Assembly: GCF_015163715.1 (NCBI RefSeq)
Contig: NZ_JADDUM010000031.1
Coordinates: 1 to 35,607 of the forward strand
Direction of reading: 5' to 3'
DNA: 35,607 nt
Origin: Pseudomonas cyclaminis
GTDB lineage: Bacteria; Pseudomonadota; Gammaproteobacteria; Pseudomonadales; Pseudomonadaceae
Shown: positions 1-14,809 of the stretch, piece by piece
Numbering within the stretch: the first letter of the stretch is position 1
Layout: each line of letters opens with the position of its first letter
Position numbers and translations under genes: made by a program
Notes under the pieces: generated by a model
Databases searched by the model: none
Told to the model about the DNA's origin: nothing
Seen by the model: the letters and a program-made list of their open reading frames with translations, nothing else

Positions 1-19
1 CGGCATGCCGGGCTTTTTT
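1..19. terminator. Right half of a hairpin terminator cut by the window edge
   Basis: The first bases read CGGCATGCCGGGC followed by six T. If the missing bases to the left are GCC, this is a GCCCGG-CATG-CCGGGC hairpin with a U-tract on the + strand. It lies just past the bamE stop and would end a + strand gene arriving from outside, probably serving both strands between convergent genes. The left arm is not visible, so this is partly inferred. Confidence 0.6.
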
Positions 20-34
20 GCAGGCGCCGCACTG

Positions 35-562
35 TTACTGCGGGCTGGTGTCCAGCGGCTGAGGCGTCGGGACCGGAACGGTTTCCACGCCGTCGACGTC
101 TTTCTGGATCTTGTCGAGCAGCGAGCCTGGCTTGGCCGGTACTTCGGACTTCGGCTTCTCGCTCTCCTGCGCAGGCGCAGTCACGTTGGTGCCGTTGTCT
201 TTGCCGAGCAGTGCTTCATCGCGGCTCACGCCGGGCATGAAGTCACCGGACAGGCTGACAAGCTGGTCATTGCCATTAAAAATGACACTGACGCGTTCCT
301 GTTGGCGTTCACCGCCACCAGGCTGCAGGCTGTAGAGATAATCCCAGCGATCGGCGTGGAAAGTGTCAGTCAGCAGGGGGTTGCCCATAATAAACCGTAC
401 TTGCCGTCGGGTCATTCCCGGGCGTAACTGGTCTATCATGTCCTGCGTGACGACATTGCCCTGCTGGATGTCGATTTTGTAAACCCCGGGGAATGAACAA
501 CCGGCGAGTGCGAGCAGTCCCACAAAGGTGAAACTGGTTAGCAAGAGCTTGGTGTTTTGCAT
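35..562 (-). CDS. bamE: Outer membrane assembly lipoprotein BamE (OmlA/SmpA)
   Basis: A 175-aa lipoprotein of the BAM complex, which inserts beta-barrel proteins into the outer membrane. The N-terminus is a short positively charged segment plus hydrophobic stretch ending in the lipobox L-A-G-C (residues 19-22), so Cys22 should be lipidated. The BamE core follows at about residues 25-115 with the typical [17 protein letters not shown] region and a WDYLYSL strand. The last 50 or so residues are rich in Pro, Lys, Glu and Ser and extend past the 113-aa E. coli protein; this tail looks disordered. The gene is divergent from fur with a 98-bp gap, an arrangement known in P. aeruginosa, where the gene is called omlA. 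Start taken as the ATG giving a complete signal peptide. Confidence 0.95.
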   Translation of the reverse strand: MQNTKLLLTSFTFVGLLALAGCSFPGVYKIDIQQGNVVTQDMIDQLRPGMTRRQVRFIMGNPLLTDTFHADRWDYLYSLQPGGGERQQERVSVIFNGNDQLVSLSGDFMPGVSRDEALLGKDNGTNVTAPAQESEKPKSEVPAKPGSLLDKIQKDVDGVETVPVPTPQPLDTSPQ

Positions 563-583
563 CGGTGGGCGACTTCCACTATC

Positions 584-636
584 TTGGCTGGGACAACGTA
601 AACGCCGATCATACCCGTATTAAGAGAAGCTGCGAA
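584..636. promoter_or_regulatory. Overlapping divergent promoters for bamE and fur (candidate)
   Basis: On the - strand, TTCGCA (636-631) and TATGAT (613-608) are separated by 17 bp: a reasonable sigma70 promoter for bamE. On the + strand, TTGGCT (584-589) and GATCAT (607-612) are also 17 bp apart, pointing to fur. The two -10 boxes share the same six or so base pairs, so RNA polymerase could not occupy both at once. The bamE match is better (9 of 12 consensus bases) than the fur match (8 of 12). Pattern reading only. Confidence 0.4.
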
Positions 637-660
637 GCAGCATCCGCGAGAAAGCTAACC

Positions 661-1065
661 ATGGTTGAAAATAGCGAACTACGCAAAGCCGGTCTTAAAG
701 TGACTCTGCCACGAGTCAAGATTCTACAAATGCTCGATTCTGCTGAGCAGCGTCACATGAGTGCCGAGGATGTTTACAAGGCGCTGATGGAGTCTAACGA
801 GGACGTCGGCCTGGCCACGGTTTACCGTGTACTGACCCAGTTTGAAGCCGCAGGGCTGGTGGTTCGTCATAATTTCGACGGCGGTCATGCAGTGTTCGAA
901 TTGGCTGACGGTGGTCATCACGATCACATGGTCGACCTGGATACCAATGAGGTTATCGAGTTCACCAGCCCGGAAATTGAAGCGCTTCAGCATAAGATTG
1001 CTGAGGAGCATGGCTTCGATTTGGTCGACCATAACCTTGTGTTGTACATCCGCAAGAAAAAGTAA
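661..1065 (+). CDS. fur: Ferric uptake regulator Fur
   Basis: A 134-aa iron-responsive DNA-binding repressor. The N-terminal winged helix covers about residues 1-83 (GLATVYRVLTQFEAAGLV is the recognition region) and the metal-binding dimerisation domain follows, with the HHDH motif at residues 86-89. It carries no cysteine at all: the positions of the two E. coli cysteines after HHDH are Asp92 and Thr95, so a Cys-coordinated structural zinc site is absent. The reading frame is open further upstream, but the start at ATG 661 gives the conserved MVENSELRKAGLKVTLPRVK opening of Pseudomonas Fur. The Shine-Dalgarno match is weak. It converges on recN with a shared hairpin between them. Confidence 0.97.
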   Translation: MVENSELRKAGLKVTLPRVKILQMLDSAEQRHMSAEDVYKALMESNEDVGLATVYRVLTQFEAAGLVVRHNFDGGHAVFELADGGHHDHMVDLDTNEVIEFTSPEIEALQHKIAEEHGFDLVDHNLVLYIRKKK

Positions 1066-1095
1066 AAACGACGCAGAATGGCTCTGCGAAACGAT

Positions 1096-1129
1096 CGAAG
1101 GCGACCCTAGGGTCGCCTTCGTGCTTTCT
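1096..1129. terminator. Bidirectional terminator between fur and recN
   Basis: A perfect 12-bp inverted repeat (CGAAGGCGACCC, two-base centre TA, GGGTCGCCTTCG) lies between the convergent fur and recN stops. The + strand run after it (TGCTTTCT) is only moderately T-rich, so efficiency is uncertain. Confidence 0.75.
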
Positions 1130-1148
1130 ATATCAAGAAAAGTTCGGC

Positions 1149-2822
1149 TCAAGCCTTGGTGGCGACAACCATTTTTTTCGCGTGCGCCAAAGACTCCTTG
1201 GTCAGATCGATCCCGCCGAGCATTCGGGCCACTTCTTCCACGCGTTCCGACTTGTTCAGCTTGGATACCGCGGTGTGTGTTGCATCATTGCCTCGCACCT
1301 TGTGCACAAATAGGTGTTGATGCCCTTGTGCTGCCACTTGTGGCAAGTGAGTGACCGTCAGCACCTGGCCTCGATCTCCCAGGCGACGCAACAACTGGCC
1401 AACAATTTCCGCAGTCGGGCCTCCAATGCCTACGTCTACCTCATCGAACACCAGCGTAGGCACCCGTGACGTCTGCGCAGTAATCACTTGGATCGCCAGG
1501 CTGATGCGCGAAAGCTCACCACCGGATGCGACTTTTGCCAGTGCCTTGAGCGGTTGCCCAGGGTTGGCGCTGACCAGTAGTTCAACCTGCTCCAGGCCGT
1601 GAGGTTGCAATTCATTATTGGAGTTGGCGCGCAGCTCGATGGTGAAACGTCCTCCCGGCATGCCCAGGCGCTGAATTTCCTGTTCAACGGCGTGGGCCAG
1701 GCTGCTGGCGGCCTGCTGGCGTAGATCGCTCAGTTCGCGGGCCTTCTCCTGATAATGGCGGGCAAAAGAGCCGAGTTCTTCGCCTAGTCGCTCAATGGAT
1801 TCGTCATTCGCGTTCAGGGTTTCGATTTCATCCAGCAGCTTTTGCTGCATGGTTGCCACTTCGGTGGGCTGGATTCGATGTTTGCGCGCCAGGGTATAGA
1901 TGGTATCGAGGCGTTCTTCTATTTCCTGGAGGCGCGCCGGGTCGGCATCAAAGTGATCCAGGAAGCGGTTGAGTTCACCGACGGCTTCTTCGACCTGGAT
2001 TTGTGCACTGGTCAATAGGGTGGTGGCCTCGCTCAGCGAGCCTGAAGCATTGTTAACGCTGGACAGTCGGTTGAGACTGGCCGTGAGCGCGTTGAGCACG
2101 TTTCCGGAATCGCTCTCGCTGCATTGCTCTACCACTTGACGGCAGATACCCAGCAGCGTTTCGGCGTTGGTGAGGTTCTTGTGCTCCTGCTCCAGGTGTT
2201 CCAGCTCGGTCTCGCCAAGGCCCAGGCTTTCGAGCTCTTCAAGCTGATAGCTGAGCAGTTGGTGGCGAGCACGTTGCTCGTCGCCGGAGTTGGACAGTCG
2301 CTCCAGCTCCTGGCGGGTTTGGCGCCAGCGCTGGGCAGCCAGTTGCACCTGCCGGGCAAGGTCTGTGGCGCCGGCGTATTCGTCGAGCAGGCGGCGGTGG
2401 GTGTCGGGTTTCAGCAGGGACTGGTGTTCATGCTGGCTATGGATATCGATCAGCAATTCACCGAGGGCTTTCAGGTCGCCAAGGGGGCACGGTGTTCCGT
2501 TGATGTAGCCGCGTGAGCGGCCCTCGGCGGTGATGACGCGGCGCAGAATGCATGGGCCGTCATTGTTGAGGTCGCGCTCGGCCAGCCAGGCTTCGGCTTC
2601 TGGGATGTCCGCCAGGTCGAATGTGGCCAGGATGTCGGCCTTGTCGGCGCCGGGACGCACCACGCCGCTGTCGGCGCGGTCGCCCAGGGTCAGGCCCAGC
2701 GCGTCGAGCATGATCGACTTGCCGGCGCCGGTTTCGCCTGTGATTACGCTCATCCCGCGATCCAGTTCGAGATCCAGATGTTCAACGATGGCGTAGTTAT
2801 GTACGGACAGGTGCACGAGCAT
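1149..2822 (-). CDS. recN: DNA repair protein RecN
   Basis: A 557-aa SMC-like ATPase of recombinational double-strand break repair. It begins MLVHLSVHNYAIVEHLDLEL and has Walker A GETGAGKS at residues 29-36. A long glutamine- and glutamate-rich coiled-coil middle spans about 150-380. The C-terminal ABC half has the signature ASGGELSR, Walker B TLVFDEVDVGIGG and the following VTHLPQVAAQGHQH region. Length matches the family (about 550 aa). It is divergent from grpE with a 254-bp spacer. No clear LexA box was identified in the spacer by eye. Confidence 0.97.
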   Translation of the reverse strand: MLVHLSVHNYAIVEHLDLELDRGMSVITGETGAGKSIMLDALGLTLGDRADSGVVRPGADKADILATFDLADIPEAEAWLAERDLNNDGPCILRRVITAEGRSRGYINGTPCPLGDLKALGELLIDIHSQHEHQSLLKPDTHRRLLDEYAGATDLARQVQLAAQRWRQTRQELERLSNSGDEQRARHQLLSYQLEELESLGLGETELEHLEQEHKNLTNAETLLGICRQVVEQCSESDSGNVLNALTASLNRLSSVNNASGSLSEATTLLTSAQIQVEEAVGELNRFLDHFDADPARLQEIEERLDTIYTLARKHRIQPTEVATMQQKLLDEIETLNANDESIERLGEELGSFARHYQEKARELSDLRQQAASSLAHAVEQEIQRLGMPGGRFTIELRANSNNELQPHGLEQVELLVSANPGQPLKALAKVASGGELSRISLAIQVITAQTSRVPTLVFDEVDVGIGGPTAEIVGQLLRRLGDRGQVLTVTHLPQVAAQGHQHLFVHKVRGNDATHTAVSKLNKSERVEEVARMLGGIDLTKESLAHAKKMVVATKA

Positions 2823-2995
2823 GACGGCCGCTCCCAGGCTTTAGGTCTGGTTATTTATACAGTGTTTTGTTTGGGGCTGACAATCCTGATGCTTAGCTCG
2901 ATTTGCTCGGTCGAACGGATTTTTTAGTGCAAAGAAGAATGGTGATGCGGGAATTGATCTGCAGCAGGCGAAAGACTTTTGGTAACGCTTGCGCC

Positions 2996-3023
2996 CTTGA
3001 AGCTGGAAATTGTGGCCCCATAT
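2996..3023 (+). promoter_or_regulatory. Sigma32 (heat-shock) promoter of grpE
   Basis: CTTGAA (2996-3001), a 14-bp spacer and CCCCATAT (3016-3023) match the RpoH consensus CTTGAAA / CCCCATNT. It lies about 53 bp before the grpE start, so transcription would begin near 3030. Confidence 0.8.
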
Positions 3024-3076
3024 ACCGGAACAGAAGCGCGAGTTGAGTTCGCGCATGATTTTGAAAGGAGAAATCT

Positions 3077-3637
3077 ATGGCTGACGAACAGACGCAGGAT
3101 ACGCAAACTCCAGACGCCAATTCGGCTGTCGGTGATGAACTGGCGACCCGTGTGCAAGTGCTCGAAGAGCAATTGGCCGCTGCGCAGGATCAGTCTTTGC
3201 GTGTTGCCGCCGATCTGCAGAACGTCCGCCGCCGTGCCGAGCAGGATGTAGAGAAAGCTCACAAATTCGCGCTGGAAAAATTCGCCAATGACTTGCTGCC
3301 GATCATCGACAGCCTGGAGCGTGGCCTTGAATTGTCCAACCCGGATGACGAAAACATCCGCCCGATGCGCGAAGGGATCGAGCTAACCCTGAAAATGTTC
3401 CAGGACACCCTGAAGCGTTATCAGCTCGAAGCCATTGATCCGCAAGGCGGTGAACCGTTCAACGCTGAGCACCACCAGGCAATGGCCATGCAGGAAAGCC
3501 ATGATCTGGAACCCAACAGTGTGTTGAAGGTGTTCCAGAAGGGTTACCAGCTCAACGGCCGCCTGCTGCGTCCGGCAATGGTAGTGGTGAGCAAGGCTCC
3601 TGCACCTGTTGCACCTTCTATTGATGAGCAGGCTTGA
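3077..3637 (+). CDS. grpE: Nucleotide exchange factor GrpE
   Basis: A 186-aa co-chaperone that releases ADP from DnaK. It has an acidic, flexible N-terminus (about 1-20), a long helical coiled coil (about 20-90, including [20 protein letters not shown]) and the C-terminal beta domain with the family motif [20 protein letters not shown]. The start ATG at 3077 has the Shine-Dalgarno AAAGGAGAAA a few bases upstream. It is first in the grpE-dnaK-dnaJ chaperone cluster and follows a sigma32 promoter. Its stop codon is embedded in the -35 box of the next promoter. Confidence 0.97.
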   Translation: MADEQTQDTQTPDANSAVGDELATRVQVLEEQLAAAQDQSLRVAADLQNVRRRAEQDVEKAHKFALEKFANDLLPIIDSLERGLELSNPDDENIRPMREGIELTLKMFQDTLKRYQLEAIDPQGGEPFNAEHHQAMAMQESHDLEPNSVLKVFQKGYQLNGRLLRPAMVVVSKAPAPVAPSIDEQA

Positions 3638-3660
3638 AATTTGCCGCAAGGCCCCCATTT
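3633..3660 (+). promoter_or_regulatory. Sigma32 promoter of dnaK overlapping the grpE stop codon
   Basis: CTTGAAA (3633-3639), 13-bp spacer, CCCCATTT (3653-3660): a near-perfect RpoH promoter. The grpE TGA (3635-3637) is part of the -35 hexamer. It gives dnaK its own heat-shock promoter, leaving roughly 70 nt of leader before ATG 3740. Confidence 0.82.
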
Positions 3661-3739
3661 ATAAGTCAAGCGTTTAAGTGCTACCGCAGTTAGCCACCAC
3701 TGCTGCGGCAACCAAATTCAAGTTTCGGGAGAGTAAATC

Positions 3740-5656
<1,917 letters not shown>

Positions 5657-5974
5657 GTTGGTCGCCCGGTTGACCGCTATCAAGCGGTGACTGGTAGGAT
5701 GTCGCCGCGCGGGAGCTTGCTCCCGCGTTGGCGTGTCTGGGGTATGTGAATTTTTACAGCATGCGACAACGCTCGGATGCTGGCGGTGTGATCGGGGATG
5801 CTCCTGCTTTCCGAGCATTAAATACCGCGTTTTTGGCCGGGTCCCTGGCTAAAAAGTAGTAATGACCAGGATCGTTGAATTGACGTGAGTTGGGTCCGGG
5901 CCTGTATTGGGGCTCAACGAGTTTAGTCAGGCTCAGGAGGGTCTGGCTGAACGTCCTTAAGAGTGCAAAGACTT
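5657..5974 (+). other. Long dnaK-dnaJ spacer (318 bp) with hairpins
   Basis: No gene is visible here. It holds a 6-bp hairpin (ACCGCT-ATCA-AGCGGT, 5673-5688), a perfect 9-bp palindrome (CGCGGGAGC-TT-GCTCCCGCG, 5708-5727) and a 7-bp inverted repeat (5771-5777 with 5810-5816). The palindrome resembles the GGGAGC..GCTCCC cores of Pseudomonas REP elements, but it is a single copy here and has no T-tract. A sigma70 candidate for dnaJ is listed separately. Confidence 0.6.
5880..5908 (+). promoter_or_regulatory. Candidate sigma70 promoter of dnaJ
   Basis: TTGACG (5880-5885) and TGTATT (5903-5908) are 17 bp apart (5/6 and 4/6 consensus matches). It sits about 67 bp before the dnaJ start. No CCCCAT-type sigma32 -10 box was found in this spacer, unlike grpE and dnaK. 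Confidence 0.4.
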
Positions 5975-7916
<1,942 letters not shown>

Positions 7917-7925
7917 TCAGTAGCT

Positions 7926-7963
7926 AAAACGGGGCCTCGGGATTATCCTAAGGCCCCGTTTTT
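7926..7963 (+). terminator. Rho-independent terminator of dapB
   Basis: A 12-bp perfect stem AAAACGGGGCCT / AGGCCCCGTTTT with a 13-nt loop, followed by T. The A-rich left flank means it could also act on the opposite strand. Confidence 0.9.
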
Positions 7964-8050
7964 ACCCGCTAAGCGACGTCCTGTCGCATTCTCCTGCCTT
8001 TAAGGCTCATTAGCGGTGGACCAAAAAAGCCTTTTTCTGTAAGCTACAGC

Positions 8051-8130
8051 TTTAGTGTGTCCACTAAAAGCGCGCAGAATAATTCAGTGAAGAAGCGGGG
8101 TGACGTGTCCATACGTCACTCCGCTTTTTT
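8051..8130 (+). promoter_or_regulatory. carA leader: hairpin plus terminator-like attenuator
   Basis: A 7-bp hairpin TTTAGTG-TGTC-CACTAAA (8051-8068) is followed by a 14-bp stem (8093-8106 with 8113-8126, one G-T wobble, loop GTCCAT) ending in six T (8125-8130). It lies 45 bp before the carA start codon. As a separate terminator it would be redundant with the dapB terminator at 7926-7963, which suggests a regulated attenuator. Pyrimidine or arginine control is an inference from what carAB does. Confidence 0.6.
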
Positions 8131-8175
8131 ACAACCTGCGATCGCCCTTTCAGGCTTTATTTACGGGAGGTCTTC

Positions 8176-9312
8176 TTGACTAAGCCAGCCATACTCGCCC
8201 TTGCTGATGGCAGCATTTTTCGCGGCGAAGCCATTGGAGCCGACGGTCAAACCGTTGGAGAGGTAGTGTTTAACACTGCCATGACCGGCTATCAGGAAAT
8301 CCTTACCGATCCTTCCTACGCCCAACAGATCGTTACCCTGACCTATCCACACATCGGCAACACCGGTACTACACCGGAAGATGTCGAGTCTGATCGTGTC
8401 TGGTCGGCCGGCCTGGTGATTCGTGACCTGCCACTGGTTGCGAGCAACTGGCGTAACACGATGTCGCTGTCCGATTACCTGAAAGCCAACAATGTTGTGG
8501 CGATCGCCGGTATCGATACGCGCCGCCTCACGCGCATCCTGCGTGAAAAAGGCTCGCAGAACGGCTGCATCATGGTCGGTGACAATATTTCCGAAGACGC
8601 GGCGATTGCCGCAGCGCAAGGCTTCCCTGGCTTGAAGGGCATGGACCTGGCGAAGGTCGTCAGCGTCAAAGAGAAGTACGAATGGCGCTCCACTGTCTGG
8701 GACTTGAAGACCGACAGCCACGCGACCATCGAAGCCAGCGAGTTGCCTTACCACGTGGTCGCGTACGACTACGGTGTGAAGTACAACATCCTGCGCATGC
8801 TGGTTGAGCGCGGTTGCCGCGTGACTGTGGTGCCTGCGCAAACCCCAGCCAGCGATGTGCTGGCCTTGCAGCCGGATGGTGTGTTCCTGTCCAACGGTCC
8901 GGGTGATCCGGAGCCTTGCGACTACGCCATCCAGGCCATCAAGGAAGTGCTGGAAACCGAGATTCCGGTATTCGGTATCTGCCTGGGCCACCAGCTATTG
9001 GCACTGGCTTCCGGCGCCAAGACCCTGAAAATGGGTCACGGCCATCACGGTGCCAACCACCCTGTGCAAGACCTGGACACTGGCGTTGTGATGATCACCA
9101 GCCAGAACCACGGTTTTGCGGTGGATGAAGCGACCTTGCCGGGCAACGTTCGCGCAATTCACAAGTCGCTGTTCGACGGCTCCCTGCAAGGCATCGAGCG
9201 CACCGATAAGAGCGCGTTCAGCTTCCAGGGCCACCCTGAAGCAAGCCCGGGCCCGAACGACGTAGCGCCGCTGTTCGACCGTTTCATCAATGAGATGGCC
9301 AAGCGACGCTGA
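8176..9312 (+). CDS. carA: Carbamoyl-phosphate synthase small (glutaminase) subunit
   Basis: A 378-aa subunit that hydrolyses glutamine and passes ammonia to CarB for carbamoyl phosphate, the precursor of arginine and pyrimidines. The N-terminal CarA domain has the [20 protein letters not shown] motif. The class I amidotransferase domain has the nucleophile elbow FGICLGHQ and the His/Glu pair in [11 protein letters not shown]. The start is TTG 8176, giving [15 protein letters not shown]; a GGGAGG Shine-Dalgarno at 8165-8170 supports it and there is no suitable ATG nearby. In P. aeruginosa an extra ORF lies between carA and carB; here the gap is only 105 bp. Confidence 0.96.
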   Translation: MTKPAILALADGSIFRGEAIGADGQTVGEVVFNTAMTGYQEILTDPSYAQQIVTLTYPHIGNTGTTPEDVESDRVWSAGLVIRDLPLVASNWRNTMSLSDYLKANNVVAIAGIDTRRLTRILREKGSQNGCIMVGDNISEDAAIAAAQGFPGLKGMDLAKVVSVKEKYEWRSTVWDLKTDSHATIEASELPYHVVAYDYGVKYNILRMLVERGCRVTVVPAQTPASDVLALQPDGVFLSNGPGDPEPCDYAIQAIKEVLETEIPVFGICLGHQLLALASGAKTLKMGHGHHGANHPVQDLDTGVVMITSQNHGFAVDEATLPGNVRAIHKSLFDGSLQGIERTDKSAFSFQGHPEASPGPNDVAPLFDRFINEMAKRR

Positions 9313-9319
9313 CTGAGCG

Positions 9320-9358
9320 GCCTGCGGGCGGCCCCGAATCCCGGTGGCCCCTGCAGGC
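9320..9358 (+). other. Imperfect stem-loop between carA and carB
   Basis: GCCTGCGGGCGGCC (9320-9333) and TGGCCCCTGCAGGC (9345-9358) can form a stem of about 12 of 14 pairs. No T-tract follows, so it is not a classic terminator. It could stabilise or space the carA and carB messages. Confidence 0.6.
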
Positions 9359-9417
9359 TCTTCAAAGATTGTTCAAGACGGCTTGCCGACTGACCTGCGG
9401 ATTTGAGTGACAAACCC

Positions 9418-12635
<3,218 letters not shown>

Positions 12636-12639
<4 letters not shown>

Positions 12640-13112
12640 TCAAATACCCAATGACCGTCCAGGGCGCAAAGGCCCTGGAAGAGGAGCACGCTCATCTGAC
12701 CAAGGTCGTACGTCCGAAGCTGAGCCAGGACATCGGTACGGCCCGCGAGCTGGGTGACTTGAAGGAAAATGCTGAATACCACGCTGCTCGCGAGCAGCAG
12801 GGTATGGTTGAGGCGCGGATTCGTGACATTGAAGGCCGGATCCAGAATCAGGTCGTCATTGACGTTACGAGCATTCCTCACACTGGCAAAGTGATCTTCG
12901 GTACCACCGTCGAGATCGCCAATGTGGAGACTGATGAGCGCGTGACTTACCATATCGTCGGCGAAGACGAAGCTGACTTTAAGCTCGGAAAAATCTCCGT
13001 CGGTTCGCCGCTGGCCCGCGCCTTGATTGCCAAGGAAGAGGGTGATGTGGTGGCTGTAAAAACACCCGGTGGCGTGATCGAGTACGAGATTGTTGAAGTT
13101 CGTCACGTCTGA
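12636..13112 (+). CDS. greA: Transcription elongation factor GreA
   Basis: A 158-aa factor that stimulates transcript cleavage in backtracked RNA polymerase. The N-terminal antiparallel coiled coil (about 1-75) carries the acidic tip with [20 protein letters not shown]. The C-terminal FKBP-like domain contains [17 protein letters not shown] and ends VEVRHV. It overlaps carB by 4 nt (ATGA). A strong hairpin lies right after its stop. Confidence 0.97.
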
Positions 13113-13117
13113 GAGGC

Positions 13118-13140
13118 GGCGCCCGCTTCGTGCGGGCGCC
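13118..13140 (+). other. Perfect 9-bp hairpin abutting the next start codon
   Basis: GGCGCCCGC (13118-13126), loop TTCGT, GCGGGCGCC (13132-13140). It starts five bases after the greA stop and ends one base before the ATG at 13141. There is no T-tract. It could protect the greA 3' end or block ribosome access to the next gene. Confidence 0.7.
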
Positions 13141-13545
13141 ATGCTTTGGCAGCTTGCCCAGATGCTTTGGGTGGGTGGCCTGTGGTTGCTGCACATTGGT
13201 GTGCTGCCGGCGCTGGGCCTTATTGGTCTGGCTCCGTTGCTGATCGATGAGATCGATGGATTACTGAGTGCGTTGCTGGTGGGTTTTGCAGCGGCGTGCG
13301 TGACCCTTCAAGCATTGGTGCTGGTCAAGGCTGAGGGCTTGGGGAGTTTGTGGCGGGATATTCGCGGCCAACTGCTGTTGATGGCGCTGTATGCGTGTGC
13401 AATGTTTTGCATCGTGCATGTGTGGCTGCCGGAAGCGTTGCGCTGGCAGCTATTCAGCTATCTTGTATTAGGGTTCTCCGGCCTGGTTTTGGTTGTACAG
13501 CCCGCGCCAGGATGGAGTGGCGGGGCGCGCAAAGCGCGCCCGTGA
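13141..13545 (+). CDS. Small integral membrane protein (DUF4149-like)
   Basis: A 134-aa protein of unknown function with about four hydrophobic segments: near residues 5-40, 40-62, 75-95 and 100-118. It ends in a short basic tail (GGARKARP). The position between greA and yhbY matches a conserved hypothetical membrane protein in P. aeruginosa; the DUF4149 label is from memory. The start at ATG 13141 is uncertain, because no Shine-Dalgarno is visible and a hairpin occupies the 23 bases before it. An in-frame ATG at 13090 inside greA would extend it by 17 polar residues, which looks less likely. Converges on yhbY with an 8-bp gap. Confidence 0.75.
   Translation: MLWQLAQMLWVGGLWLLHIGVLPALGLIGLAPLLIDEIDGLLSALLVGFAAACVTLQALVLVKAEGLGSLWRDIRGQLLLMALYACAMFCIVHVWLPEALRWQLFSYLVLGFSGLVLVVQPAPGWSGGARKARP
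13523..13541. terminator. Hairpin overlapping the end of the membrane-protein gene
   Basis: A perfect 8-bp stem GGGCGCGC-AAA-GCGCGCCC covers the last codons, ending one base before the TGA at 13543-13545. It lies between two convergent genes and may stop transcription from both sides, though no T-tract follows on either strand. Confidence 0.5.
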
Positions 13546-13553
13546 CCCTTGTG

Positions 13554-13862
13554 TCATTTGAAGCGATGCACGTTCGACAGTTGCTTGTTGACGCTGAAGT
13601 TCTTGCGATACAGCAGCGCCATCTTGCCGATGACCTGAACCAGGTCCGCTTTGCCAACCTTGCACAGTTCTGCAATGGCGGCCAGGCGCGCTTCACGGTC
13701 AAGGATGTTGACCTTGATCTTGATCAGTTCGTGATCGCCCAATGCGCGTTCAAGTTCGGCTAACACACCTTCAGTCAAACCGTTGTCTGCCACAATCAGA
13801 ACTGGTTTCAGATGGTGGCCAATGGATTTGTACTGTTTCTTCTGCTCTTGAGTGAGCGGCAT
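13554..13862 (-). CDS. yhbY: YhbY-family RNA-binding protein
   Basis: A 102-aa CRS1/YhbY (CRM) domain protein associated with pre-50S ribosomal particles. It starts MPLTQEQKKQYKSIGHHLKP and contains the GLTEGVLAELERALGDHELIKIKV core and a basic IGKMALLYRKNF end, as in E. coli YhbY (97 aa). It is divergent from rlmE, which acts on the same large subunit. Confidence 0.95.
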   Translation of the reverse strand: MPLTQEQKKQYKSIGHHLKPVLIVADNGLTEGVLAELERALGDHELIKIKVNILDREARLAAIAELCKVGKADLVQVIGKMALLYRKNFSVNKQLSNVHRFK

Positions 13863-13967
13863 AATCTGACCCCTGCGTCTGATCTTGTAAAAAGCGGCGG
13901 CCAGTTTACCCGAGCGAGTCCGGGACCGCCCAGTTAATCACGACCCGTTTTATTTTCGAGGTGGCCC

Positions 13968-14618
13968 GTGGCCCGTTCCAAAACTAGCCTTAAGTGGCTG
14001 CAAGAGCATTTCAACGATCCTTACGTCAAAAAGGCGCAGAAGGACGGGTACCGTTCGCGGGCCAGCTACAAGCTCCTGGAGATCCAGGACAAGGACAAAT
14101 TGATTCGTCCAGGCATGAGTGTTATCGACCTGGGTGCCGCTCCAGGTGGTTGGTCCCAGGTGACCAGTCGTCTGATTGGCGGACAAGGCCGGTTGATCGC
14201 CTCCGACATCCTTGAGATGGACAGCATCCCGGATGTGACCTTCGTACACGGCGACTTCACCCAGGACTCGGTGTTGGCCGAGATCTTGGAGGCTGTGGGA
14301 AATTCGCAGGTAGACCTTGTGATTTCCGACATGGCCCCCAATATGAGTGGATTACCGGCCGTCGATATGCCGCGAGCCATGTTCCTCTGCGAACTGGCAC
14401 TGGATTTGGCGGGTCGGGTGTTGCGTCCCGGTGGAGATTTCCTTGTGAAAGTCTTCCAGGGCGAAGGTTTTGACGAGTATCACAAGAACATTCGCAAGCT
14501 GTTCGACAAGGTGCAAACTCGCAAGCCAGACTCGTCCCGAGACCGTTCTCGTGAGCAATACCTGCTGTGCCGTGGGTTCCGCGGGGTTGAAGGTGCGGCG
14601 AGCGAAGAGCGTTTTTGA
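13968..14618 (+). CDS. rlmE: 23S rRNA (uridine-2'-O)-methyltransferase RlmE (FtsJ/RrmJ)
   Basis: A 216-aa heat-shock-linked enzyme that 2'-O-methylates a uridine of the 23S A-loop using SAM. The catalytic residues are Lys35 (RSRASYKL), Asp121 ([10 protein letters not shown]) and Lys161 ([10 protein letters not shown]). The SAM-binding motif is [12 protein letters not shown] at 53-64. It starts at GTG 13968, with GAGG about 7 bases upstream. The C-terminus is a few residues longer than in E. coli (209 aa). It precedes ftsH, as in E. coli. Confidence 0.96.
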   Translation: MARSKTSLKWLQEHFNDPYVKKAQKDGYRSRASYKLLEIQDKDKLIRPGMSVIDLGAAPGGWSQVTSRLIGGQGRLIASDILEMDSIPDVTFVHGDFTQDSVLAEILEAVGNSQVDLVISDMAPNMSGLPAVDMPRAMFLCELALDLAGRVLRPGGDFLVKVFQGEGFDEYHKNIRKLFDKVQTRKPDSSRDRSREQYLLCRGFRGVEGAASEERF

Positions 14619-14809
14619 TTTATTCGAGGAGGGTGATAGGTTTTTTTATATCGCTTTCGTCGCGAAGCTTTACGAATATTGTGTAGTCAAAGTTTCACAA
14701 AGGGTTACAGACGGCGCCTGCCAGAGTTGTAGGTAATGTAGTAAGTTAGGCCGGTGAATATCATGCGAAGCGCGCGCCAGTAGCGGAGCTTGCTTCAGAG
14801 GGTAGTTAA

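Noticed and set aside
5708..5727. REP/REPIN call for the CGCGGGAGC palindrome after dnaK
   Set aside because: The core resembles Pseudomonas REPs, but only one copy is in the window and the flanks do not match a remembered consensus, so it is reported only as a palindrome.
5935..5962. Strong AGGAGGG sequence about 33 nt before dnaJ, followed by a CTG-started five-codon frame
   Set aside because: Too far to serve dnaJ, and CTG starts are rare; no evidence for a leader peptide.
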